A stretch of 36,317 nucleotides of DNA from Candidatus Accumulibacter contiguus (lineage in GTDB: Bacteria > Pseudomonadota > Gammaproteobacteria > Burkholderiales > Rhodocyclaceae). The stretch lies in NCBI RefSeq assembly GCF_012940005.1, contig NZ_SPMX01000031.1, positions 1-36,317 of the forward strand. Reading direction: 5' to 3'. The position numbers and the translations under genes were made by a program. This document shows positions 26,680-33,881 of the stretch, one piece after another (position 1 is the stretch's first letter; the number at the start of each line of letters is the position of its first letter). The notes beneath the pieces were generated by a model. The model ran no database searches. It had not been told where the DNA came from and saw nothing but the letters and a program-made list of their open reading frames with translations.

Positions 26680-27849
26680 ATGATTGAGTTCGAATACTGG
26701 CAGCTACTGCTTTTTCCCCTGTTCTTCGGGCTCGGCTGGGCCGCGGCACGCATCGATATCCGGCATCTCGTGCAGGAGTCGCGAACGCTGCCGCGTTCGT
26801 ATTTCCAGGGACTCAACTTCCTGCTCAACGAACAGCCGGACCGTGCCATCGAGGCCTTTGTCGAGGCTGTCAAGATCGATCCCCAGACCATCGAGCTGCA
26901 CTTTGCGCTGGGCAGCCTGTTCCGTCGTCGCGGCGAGACCGAACGCGCCATCCGCATGCACCAGAACCTCATCGAACGCGAGGATCTCAAGCAGGATTTG
27001 AAACTGCAGGCGCTGGCGGAACTCGGACAGGACTTTCTCAAGGCCGGATTGCTCGATCGCGCCGAAGAAATCTTTGACAAGCTGCGCGATTCGCCACTGG
27101 CCGAAGACGCGAAGCGCAACCTGCTCGAGATCTATCAGCTTGAAAAGGACTGGGGGAAAGCGATTGCGATCGCCTCGGAACTGCCCGATTACGCGTCACA
27201 CAAGGAAATCGCCGAGTATCACTGCGAACTGGCTGCTGCCGAGCTGATTCGCTCGCGCTGTGATCTGGCGGTCGGCCACCTGCAGACGGCGCTGGAGCGC
27301 AACCGTAAATGCGTTCGCGCCAGCCTGCTCCAGGGCGACATCCTGCTCCAGCAGGATCAGCCGCTCGCAGCGATCGAATCCTGGCAACGCATCGAACAGC
27401 AGGATCCCACGTACCTGGCGCTGGTCGCGCAACGCCTGCTCGACGCTTTTCGCAAGCTCGATCGTCGCGACAAGGGCCTGCAACTGTTGCGCGGTTACCT
27501 TGAGCACTACCCTTCGCTGGACCTGCTCGACGTGGTTTTTCAACTGGTACTCGAGGGCGATGGGCCGGATGCGGCGTACAAGCTGGTGCGCGATGAATTG
27601 AAGCGTAATCCGACCCTGCTCGGTTTCGACAAGTTGCTGGAGGCGCGACTGCTGATTGCACCACCGGAGAGCCGCCCCGATCTCGATCTGGCCAAAGGGA
27701 TCGTGCAGGGCTATACACGCCGCCTGGCCCGCTATCGATGCGATAATTGCGGCTTCAAGGCACGTCAGTTCTATTGGCGCTGTCCTGCCTGTGGCGGTTG
27801 GGAGACCTATTCGCCGAAGCGCACCGAAGAATTCGACCTCACACCTTAG
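26680..27849 (+). CDS. lapB: lipopolysaccharide assembly protein B
   Basis: The 389-residue protein (the same length as E. coli YciM) has an N-terminal TM segment (about 4-22), then a basic stretch and repeated TPR motifs (about 35-340). It ends in a rubredoxin-like metal site with two Cys pairs (CDNCGF and CPACGGW) about 18 residues apart. In E. coli, LapB sits on the cytoplasmic face, directs FtsH to degrade LpxC and so limits LPS synthesis. The start MIEFEYW at 26680 fits the family; the frame extends upstream through the terminator. LapA, its usual neighbour, is not found in the 131 nt before it. Heptose genes follow, linking it to LPS. Confidence 0.94.
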   Translation: MIEFEYWQLLLFPLFFGLGWAAARIDIRHLVQESRTLPRSYFQGLNFLLNEQPDRAIEAFVEAVKIDPQTIELHFALGSLFRRRGETERAIRMHQNLIEREDLKQDLKLQALAELGQDFLKAGLLDRAEEIFDKLRDSPLAEDAKRNLLEIYQLEKDWGKAIAIASELPDYASHKEIAEYHCELAAAELIRSRCDLAVGHLQTALERNRKCVRASLLQGDILLQQDQPLAAIESWQRIEQQDPTYLALVAQRLLDAFRKLDRRDKGLQLLRGYLEHYPSLDLLDVVFQLVLEGDGPDAAYKLVRDELKRNPTLLGFDKLLEARLLIAPPESRPDLDLAKGIVQGYTRRLARYRCDNCGFKARQFYWRCPACGGWETYSPKRTEEFDLTP

Positions 27850-27931
27850 GAGTTCAATTTGCCAGTCGCCATACGCGATACGGGGTGCATTCGCCTCATG
27901 AGCCGATCCCGCCGTTCCGGAAGTGGCCGCG

Positions 27932-28864
27932 ATGCGCGTCCCTGATCTCTCGGCCGCGAGGCTGCTGATTGTCGGCGATGTGATGCTGGATCGCTACTGG
28001 TTTGGCGAGGTGACACGCATCTCGCCCGAGGCGCCGGTACCGGTGGTCAAGGTGGACCGCAGCGAAGAGCGCCCTGGTGGGGCCGCCAACGTCGCCCGCA
28101 ACGTTGCTGCCCTGGGTGCGCAGGTTGCCCTGCTGTCGGTGATTGGCGACGATGAAGCCGGTCGCAGCCTGCAGAGGCTGCTGGCAGCAAGTGGCATCGA
28201 TGCCAGCCTGCATCTCGACGCCGCGATCAGCACGACAGTCAAGCTGCGCGTGATTGGCCGGCAACAGCAACTGCTGCGCATCGATTTTGAGACTGCGCCC
28301 TCGCATGAGGTGTTGCGCGCCAAGCTCGTCGAATTTGCAGCGCGCCTGCCTGCATGCGACGCGGTGATCCTCTCCGATTACGGGAAGGGCGGCCTGACGC
28401 ACATCGGCGAGATGATCCGATTGGCGCGCGCGGCCGGCAAGAAGGTTCTGGTCGATCCCAAGGGCGACGATTTCTCCAAGTACGCGGGTGCGACCATCGT
28501 CACGCCGAACCGCGCCGAGTTGCGCGAGGTGGTTGGTCGCTGGCACGACGACCGCGAGCTGGCGCGTAAGGCCCAGGCACTGCGAAGCGATCTGGAACTC
28601 GAAGCCTTGCTGGTGACGCGCAGCGAGGAAGGGATGTCGCTCTTCCATGCTGGCGGGGCGATCTACGAGCAGGCCGTGGCAAGAGAGGTCTTCGATGTTT
28701 CCGGTGCCGGCGACACGGTCATCGCCACCCTGGCAGTGATGCTGGCGTGCGGCGCGGCCTGGCCGGAGACCGTACGGGTGGCAAATGTTGCGGCCGGCGT
28801 CGTCGTCGGCAAGCTCGGCACCGCCGTGGTCAGTCATCACGAGCTGGCTGCGGCACTCAAGTGA
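27932..28864 (+). CDS. hldA: D-glycero-beta-D-manno-heptose-7-phosphate kinase
   Basis: The 310-residue PfkB/ribokinase-family protein corresponds to the kinase half of HldE (RfaE domain I). Visible motifs are LLIVGDVMLDRYWFG, ISPEAPVPV, RPGGAANVARN and DVSGAGDTVIATLA with the catalytic Asp. It phosphorylates heptose 7-phosphate at C1 on the way to ADP-heptose for LPS core. No nucleotidyltransferase half follows, so the adenylyl transfer must be done by a separate protein (HldC/RfaE2-type) encoded elsewhere. ATG 27932 is preferred to GTG 27923. hldD starts nine bases after it. Confidence 0.92.
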   Translation: MRVPDLSAARLLIVGDVMLDRYWFGEVTRISPEAPVPVVKVDRSEERPGGAANVARNVAALGAQVALLSVIGDDEAGRSLQRLLAASGIDASLHLDAAISTTVKLRVIGRQQQLLRIDFETAPSHEVLRAKLVEFAARLPACDAVILSDYGKGGLTHIGEMIRLARAAGKKVLVDPKGDDFSKYAGATIVTPNRAELREVVGRWHDDRELARKAQALRSDLELEALLVTRSEEGMSLFHAGGAIYEQAVAREVFDVSGAGDTVIATLAVMLACGAAWPETVRVANVAAGVVVGKLGTAVVSHHELAAALK

Positions 28865-28873
28865 GGTAAATCC

Positions 28874-29878
28874 ATGTACACCATCGTTACCGGCGCAGCC
28901 GGCTTCATTGGTTCCAATCTCGTCAAGGGGCTCAACGAACGCGGCGTGCGCAGGATCATCGCCGTCGACAATCTGAGCCGGGCCGACAAGTTCCGCAACC
29001 TCGTCGATTGCGACATCGCCGATTACATCGACAAACAGGAATTCCTCGACCGCCTGCTGGCTGGGGACTTCGACGGCGACGTCGATGCCATTCTCCACCA
29101 GGGAGCATGTTCCGATACCCTGGAGAGCGACGGCCGCTACATGATGGAGAACAACTACCGTTACTCGCTGAGCCTCCTCGACTGGTGCCTGGACCAGGAA
29201 GTGCAACTGCTCTATGCATCGAGCGCGGCGACCTACGGTGGCGGAGGCGTTTTCCGGGAGGAAAGATCGCACGAAGCACCGCTGAATGTTTACGGTTATT
29301 CGAAGTTCCTGTTCGATCAGGTGGTCCGGCAGCGCCTTGCCGTCGCCGGTTCATTCAACTCGCAGGTCGTCGGTTTCCGCTATTTCAATGTCTATGGTCC
29401 GCGCGAATCGCACAAGGGACGCATGGCTTCGGTTGCCTTCCATCATTTTCAGCAGTTCCGCAGCCAGGGCAAGGTCAAGCTCTTCGAAGGTTGCGATGGC
29501 TATGCCGATGGCGAGCAGCGACGCGATTTCGTGCAGGTCGGCGATGTCACGCGCGTCAACCTGTTTTTTCTCGACCATCCGGAGAAGTCGGGAATCTTCA
29601 ACGTCGGTACCGGCCGCGCACAGCCCTTCAACGATCTGGCGAGGGCCAGCGTCAATGCCTGTCGTGCCTTGTCCGGAGAGGCGGCACTGTCGCTCGCTGA
29701 ACTGGTGCAACAGGGGCTGATCGAATACATTCCATTTCCGGTGGATCTCCAGGGCAAGTACCAGAGTTTCACCGAAGCCGACCTCAGCAGGCTACGCAAG
29801 GCGGGCTATGATGCCCCGTTTGCCAGCGTCGAGGAAGGCGTTGCAGAATACGTTAACTGGCTGAGCGAGCATGCATAA
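28874..29878 (+). CDS. hldD: ADP-L-glycero-D-manno-heptose-6-epimerase
   Basis: The 334-residue short-chain dehydrogenase-type epimerase starts with the nucleotide motif [14 protein letters not shown] and has the catalytic Tyr-x-x-x-Lys in [10 protein letters not shown]. The substrate region [11 protein letters not shown], then GRMASVAFH, is typical of HldD/RfaD. It converts ADP-D-glycero-D-manno-heptose to the L-glycero form used in the LPS inner core, following the HldA step. Its last eight bases overlap the cysM start, so translation is likely coupled. Length is normal for the family. Confidence 0.95.
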   Translation: MYTIVTGAAGFIGSNLVKGLNERGVRRIIAVDNLSRADKFRNLVDCDIADYIDKQEFLDRLLAGDFDGDVDAILHQGACSDTLESDGRYMMENNYRYSLSLLDWCLDQEVQLLYASSAATYGGGGVFREERSHEAPLNVYGYSKFLFDQVVRQRLAVAGSFNSQVVGFRYFNVYGPRESHKGRMASVAFHHFQQFRSQGKVKLFEGCDGYADGEQRRDFVQVGDVTRVNLFFLDHPEKSGIFNVGTGRAQPFNDLARASVNACRALSGEAALSLAELVQQGLIEYIPFPVDLQGKYQSFTEADLSRLRKAGYDAPFASVEEGVAEYVNWLSEHA

Positions 29879-30770
29879 GACCCTTGAAGACTACGTCGGA
29901 GAAACACCACTGGTGCGTCTGCAACGTATACCGGGTGTCGCCAACGACACTCGCGGCAATACTCTTCTGGCCAAACTGGAAGGCAATAACCCGGCCGGTT
30001 CGGTCAAGGATCGACCGGCGCTGTCGATGATCGCGCGCGCCGAGCAGCGTGCCGACATTCAGCCCGGCGATACCCTGATCGAGGCCACTTCGGGCAATAC
30101 CGGCATCGCCCTGGCCATGGCGGCGGCGGTGCGCGGCTATCGGATGATTCTGGTGATGCCGGAAAATCAGAGCATCGAACGCCGGCAGACGATGCGTGCC
30201 TTTGGTGCCGAACTGGTGCTGGTGCCCAGGGATGGCGGCATGGAACTGGCGCGCGACGTGGCCGAGAGCCTGCGCAACGAAGGACGTGGCATCATCCTCG
30301 ATCAGTTCGCCAACCCGGACAACCCGTTGGCACATTACGAAGGTACCGGCCCCGAGCTGTGGCGCCAGACGGCCGGGCGAATCACCCATTTCGTGAGCAG
30401 CATGGGCACTACCGGGACGATCATGGGGGTGTCACGCTACCTCAAGGAACAGAACCCCGGCATCTGCATCGTCGGCTGCCAGCCCGAGGAGGGTTCGCAG
30501 ATTCCCGGCATCCGCAAGTGGCCGGAAGCCTATCTGCCGAAGATCTTCGACCGCTCGCGTGTCGATCGCGTCGAATCGGTCGGGCAGAACGAGGCAGAAG
30601 AAATGACCCGCCGCCTGGCACGCGAAGAAGGCATTTTCGCCGGCATCTCGTCGGGTGGCGCCCTGGTCGTCGCCCTGCGGGTTGCCAGCGAAGTCGAGAA
30701 CTCGACGATCGTCAGCATCGTCTGTGATCGCGGGGATCGTTATCTGTCGACCGGGGTCTTTCCCGCTTGA
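29871..30770 (+). CDS. cysM: cysteine synthase B
   Basis: The 299-residue fold-type II PLP enzyme makes cysteine from O-acetylserine and sulfide or thiosulfate. The PLP lysine is in [12 protein letters not shown] (about residue 46), the substrate loop is [12 protein letters not shown], and the phosphate-binding glycine loop is GTTGTIMG. The [12 protein letters not shown] motif contains the serine near the pyridine nitrogen. The short, basic sequence with [10 protein letters not shown] fits CysM better than CysK. The order hldA-hldD-cysM is common in betaproteobacteria. The exonuclease gene follows after four bases. Confidence 0.93.
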   Translation: MHKTLEDYVGETPLVRLQRIPGVANDTRGNTLLAKLEGNNPAGSVKDRPALSMIARAEQRADIQPGDTLIEATSGNTGIALAMAAAVRGYRMILVMPENQSIERRQTMRAFGAELVLVPRDGGMELARDVAESLRNEGRGIILDQFANPDNPLAHYEGTGPELWRQTAGRITHFVSSMGTTGTIMGVSRYLKEQNPGICIVGCQPEEGSQIPGIRKWPEAYLPKIFDRSRVDRVESVGQNEAEEMTRRLAREEGIFAGISSGGALVVALRVASEVENSTIVSIVCDRGDRYLSTGVFPA

Positions 30771-30774
30771 ACGC

Positions 30775-31560
30775 ATGAAGCCGGTTCTCGCTTTTGACAT
30801 CGAGACCATCCCGGACGTCGAGGGCTTGCGCCGCCTGCATGGCCTGGACACGGCGCTTTCCGACGACGAGGTGGCGGAACTTGCCTTTCAGCAGCGCCGC
30901 GCTGCCAGCGGCAACGACTTCCTGCCGCTGCACCTGCAACGCGTCGCAGTGATCTCCTGCGCGCTCAGGGTCGGCAAGGATTTTCGCGTGTGGTCGCTGG
31001 CTGAACCCGAGCAGGGTGAAGCCGAAATCATTCAACGCTTCTTCGACGGCATCGAAAAATTCACGCCGCAGATCGTGTCCTGGAATGGCGGTGGTTTTGA
31101 CCTGCCGGTGTTGCACTATCGCGGCCTGATGCACGGGGTGGTCGCGCCGCGCTATTGGGACCTCGGTGACGGCGACTACGCCGACAGCCGCGAATTCAAA
31201 TGGAACAACTACATCAGCCGCTATCACACACGCCACCTGGACCTGATGGACCTGCTGGCGATGTATCAGCCACGTGCCAGCGTGCCGCTCGACGAACTGG
31301 CCAAGCTGATCGGTTTTCCCGGCAAGCTCGGCATGGATGGCAGCAAGGTGTGGGGCGCATGGCAGGCGGGCCGGAGCGCTGAAATCCGCGATTACTGTGA
31401 GACCGACGCACTCAACACCTACCTGGTTTGCGTGCGCTTTCGCCTGCTGCGCGGCGAGATTTCGTGTGCCGAATACGAGCAGGAGATTGCCTTGGTGCGA
31501 GCCGCACTGGGACAGATTGGCAAACCGCACTGGCAGGAATTCCTGGCTGCCTGGCAGTAG
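30775..31560 (+). CDS. PolB-like 3'-5' exonuclease
   Basis: The 261-residue protein is a stand-alone DEDD-superfamily exonuclease resembling the proofreading domain of DNA polymerase II/B. Motif I is FDIETIPD (Asp and Glu bind metal, residues 7-9), motif II is SWNGGGFDLPVL, and motif III is DYCETDALNTYLV with Tyr and Asp four apart. No polymerase domain is present. The family is found widely beside cysM in this group, but its biological role is not settled. It is the last gene of the lapB-hldA-hldD-cysM run. Hairpins follow at 31598-31649. Confidence 0.88.
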   Translation: MKPVLAFDIETIPDVEGLRRLHGLDTALSDDEVAELAFQQRRAASGNDFLPLHLQRVAVISCALRVGKDFRVWSLAEPEQGEAEIIQRFFDGIEKFTPQIVSWNGGGFDLPVLHYRGLMHGVVAPRYWDLGDGDYADSREFKWNNYISRYHTRHLDLMDLLAMYQPRASVPLDELAKLIGFPGKLGMDGSKVWGAWQAGRSAEIRDYCETDALNTYLVCVRFRLLRGEISCAEYEQEIALVRAALGQIGKPHWQEFLAAWQ

Positions 31561-31597
31561 CGCAGCTGGTGTGATGCGATGCGCTAGTGTCGTAGCG

Positions 31598-31649
31598 GGG
31601 CTGCGCCTGCGAAGCCCACCTCCCACACGCCAGGATTCCCTGCGAATCC
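31598..31649. terminator. paired hairpins between convergent genes (weak terminator candidate)
   Basis: GGGCT/AGCCC arms (31598-31617) and GGATTC/GAATCC arms (31633-31649) lie between the ends of the exonuclease gene and the DUF3616 gene. There is no T tract, so termination is only an inference from position. Confidence 0.35.
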
Positions 31650-31659
31650 CCAAGGCTGA

Positions 31660-32646
31660 TCAGTGGGCCGGGTCAGGCAAGGTCAAGGAAAAGCCACGAA
31701 ATGATTTCTCGCCTGGCTTGGTGTCCTTGCACTGCTTGCCGTCGTCGCTGAGCACATAGATCTCGTTTTTCCCGGCTGCCGCGAAGAGCGCCTCCGGGTG
31801 CATGTCAGCGAAGTCGATCTTCTTGACCCGCTGCGGCGAATCGGCAGCCTTGCCCGACCAGATGTAGAGGGCGAAACCCTTGCCGCTTTTCTTGCCGCCA
31901 ACAGGTCCGGCGACGATCGCGAAGCGGGGGGCGACGAAATCGATGCTGCGAATTCCTCGCTCGCCGAGATCGAGCGCAATCAGATCGCCGAAGACCGGCC
32001 TTGCCTTCTGGTCGATCACTGCCGCCGGATTCCTCAGCGGCAGCAGCAGCGCCTTGCCTTCCGACAGCGGATTGCGGAAGCCGATCAGGAGTTGTCCATC
32101 CGGGGTCGCGGTGAGGCCTTCGATGTTCAGGCCGCCCGGCATTTCGGGATCGATCGCCTGCTTGCTGGCCGTGCTGAGGACTGCAAACCTCGGATCGGCA
32201 GCGATGTCCTCGATGAGCCGGGTGTAGGGCGGCGTGGCCGCGCTGACCGTTGGTGAGGCAGCACTCGCAAGCACGTCGGTGGCAAAGAACTGCCGCCGCT
32301 GCGCCTTGATTTCGCCATCCTGGTTGCGGGCATGCGAGGAAATCCAGTAAATCCGGTCGCCGATGCGCGCGGCACCCTCGATGTCCGATTTCGTGGCCTT
32401 GGCCCTGGGCAAGCACTCGCCGCTGTTCCTGAGCAGCTCGACGCAAGCCACGGCTTCGGGCTTGCCGCGTTGATAGATGGTCAGGACGTGGCGATCATCG
32501 TCAGCGACGACGAAGTGCGTTTCGCCGAGCGCAACGGCAGCGGAAGCATCGCATAGGCCAAGGTAACGCGTCTCTTCTGCCTGAGCCGGGGCAGCCATCA
32601 GGAGAGAGTTCAGAAGCAGGGTGGTAATACGCATCGGGTAGTTCAT
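31660..32646 (-). CDS. DUF3616 exported protein
   Basis: The 328-residue protein has a signal peptide (MNYPMRITTLLLNSLLMAAP, cleavage probably after AQA). The mature part shows the DUF3616 pattern: KSDIEGAARIGDRIYWISSH, RRQFFAT, GLNIEGLTATPDGQLLIGFR and several regularly spaced strands, consistent with a beta-propeller-like fold. The biochemical role of the family is unknown. AAGGAAA about nine bases before the ATG at 32646 supports that start. It is convergent with the exonuclease gene and divergent from the solute-binding gene; no partner gene is next to it. Confidence 0.8.
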   Translation of the reverse strand: MNYPMRITTLLLNSLLMAAPAQAEETRYLGLCDASAAVALGETHFVVADDDRHVLTIYQRGKPEAVACVELLRNSGECLPRAKATKSDIEGAARIGDRIYWISSHARNQDGEIKAQRRQFFATDVLASAASPTVSAATPPYTRLIEDIAADPRFAVLSTASKQAIDPEMPGGLNIEGLTATPDGQLLIGFRNPLSEGKALLLPLRNPAAVIDQKARPVFGDLIALDLGERGIRSIDFVAPRFAIVAGPVGGKKSGKGFALYIWSGKAADSPQRVKKIDFADMHPEALFAAAGKNEIYVLSDDGKQCKDTKPGEKSFRGFSLTLPDPAH

Positions 32647-32823
32647 CGTCGGTGATTTCCTTGAGGCACAGAGCCAAAGTATAGCCTTGTTGCGAGGCTC
32701 GGGCCGCAGGTAAGCGGGGGCAGGCCGGCGAACCTGGGAAAAACATTTTTCAAATCACCGTCGATCGATCAGAATCATGGCTTCACGGCCCCCTCATTTG
32801 GGGTGGCGATCTTCGCCATGACC

Positions 32824-32857
32824 GTTAATGTGAAAGTCGTGTCCGCGATTCACGAAT
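32824..32857 (+). repeat. dispersed 34-nt hairpin repeat, copy 2
   Basis: It matches 7210-7243 at 30 of 34 positions. The core reads GTCGT-GTCC-GCGAT, so two of the four differences turn Watson-Crick pairs into G-U wobbles (as RNA) and the other two fall in the loop. The hairpin is therefore kept. Confidence 0.65.
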
Positions 32858-32863
32858 CCTGCC

Positions 32864-32883
32864 CTCTCCCGCTTGCGGGAGAG
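32864..32883. repeat. perfect palindrome of REP-like type
   Basis: CTCTCCCGC-TT-GCGGGAGAG is a nine-bp perfect hairpin followed by a GGGGGTGAGGG stretch. The same kind of palindrome is common in intergenic regions of many GC-rich proteobacteria. Confidence 0.65.
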
Positions 32884-32900
32884 GAGTCGGGGGTGAGGGA

Positions 32901-32950
32901 AACGGCCATGACTTCCATGATCGTAGGTGACTGGAAAAGTCATGACCGTT
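32901..32950 (+). promoter_or_regulatory. large imperfect hairpin abutting the ribosome site
   Basis: AACGGCCATGACTTCCA (32901-32917) pairs with 32932-32950 around a 14-nt loop: 16 pairs, one C-A mismatch and a two-A bulge. The GGGAGGAG ribosome site (32951-32958) begins at the very next base, so folding could affect initiation. Confidence 0.5.
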
Positions 32951-32962
32951 GGGAGGAGTTTC

Positions 32963-33823
32963 ATGAAGCTGCATCCTTGGGTTCGGTGGGTGGCAACGGC
33001 TCTGGTCCTGGGTCTTGCCGTACCGGCGCAGGCGGCCGGGACACTCGACAAGATCCGGGCGTCAAAGACGATTGCACTCGGTTACCGCGAGAGCTCGGTA
33101 CCGTTCTCTTACACTGGCGATGACAATCAGCCCTGGGGCTATTCGGTCGACCTGTGCACCAGGGTGGCGGCGGCGATCGTCAAGCAGCTTGACCTCGACG
33201 AGCTGCAGCTGCTGTGGGTGCCGGTGACGCCGGAGACGCGTATTGCCAGACTGAAGTCGGGAGCGATCGACCTCGAATGTGGTTCGACCACCACTACGCT
33301 AGCGCGCATGGAGGAAGTCGATTTCAGTCTGCTGACCTTCATCGATGGCGGATCTTACCTGTCGCGTCGGGCTGCCGGAATCAAGCGCTTCGAAGACCTG
33401 GCCGGCAAGCGGATTGCCGTCGCCGCCGGAACGACCAGCGAGCGGATGATTGCCACGGCACTGCTGGAGTACAAGGTCGCTGCCGAGCTGGTCAAGGTCA
33501 GCGATCACCAGCAGGGGATCGCGGCGATGCTGCAGGGAAAGGTCGAGGCCTATGCCTCGGATCGATCGCTGCTGATCGGACTCGCCCTCGATTCAGGCAG
33601 CCAGAATGACTGGTCGATCGGTCCCGAGACTTTTTCCTATGAGCCCTATGCCTTGATGATGCGCCGCAATGACGCGGCCTTTCGCCTGGCAGTGAACCGC
33701 GAACTCGCTCGCCTCAGTCGCAGCCGCGAGATGTACGCGATCCATGATCGCTGGTTCGGCATGCTCGGCAAACCGGGGCCGCGGCTGGAGAGTCTGTATT
33801 TCCTGAATGGTTTGCCGGAGTAG
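32963..33823 (+). CDS. periplasmic solute-binding protein, family 3 (amino-acid type)
   Basis: The 286-residue protein has a signal peptide (MKLHPWVRW, hydrophobic core, cleavage after AQA near residue 25). The mature part follows the family-3 pattern: a TIALGYRESSVPFSY start, PWGYSVDLC, PETRIARLKSGAIDLECGSTT, and then LAGKRIAVAAGTTSE in the second lobe. It resembles GltI-type glutamate/aspartate binding proteins. No permease or ATPase gene is adjacent, so it is an orphan that may serve a transporter encoded elsewhere or act as a sensor. ATG 32963 follows a very strong GGGAGGAG site; the longer frame from 32927 begins inside the leader hairpin. Confidence 0.85.
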   Translation: MKLHPWVRWVATALVLGLAVPAQAAGTLDKIRASKTIALGYRESSVPFSYTGDDNQPWGYSVDLCTRVAAAIVKQLDLDELQLLWVPVTPETRIARLKSGAIDLECGSTTTTLARMEEVDFSLLTFIDGGSYLSRRAAGIKRFEDLAGKRIAVAAGTTSERMIATALLEYKVAAELVKVSDHQQGIAAMLQGKVEAYASDRSLLIGLALDSGSQNDWSIGPETFSYEPYALMMRRNDAAFRLAVNRELARLSRSREMYAIHDRWFGMLGKPGPRLESLYFLNGLPE

Positions 33824-33881
33824 CCTGAAATAGCGTCGTGTTTCATGTTTGTCCCCGTATCGGCAAGATCGGGAACTGGTT

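Larger units (their letters stand above)
32647..32962. other. intergenic region rich in hairpin repeats
   Basis: The 316-nt gap between the divergent DUF3616 and solute-binding genes holds no gene. It contains the second copy of the dispersed repeat (32824-32857), a perfect hairpin (32864-32883) and a large hairpin (32901-32950) next to the ribosome site. CATGACCGTT occurs twice (32817-32826 and 32941-32950). Confidence 0.6.

Noticed and set aside
32864-32883. rho-independent terminator
   Set aside because: The hairpin is perfect but is followed by G-rich sequence rather than T residues, and it lies upstream of a gene; a REP-like palindrome fits better.
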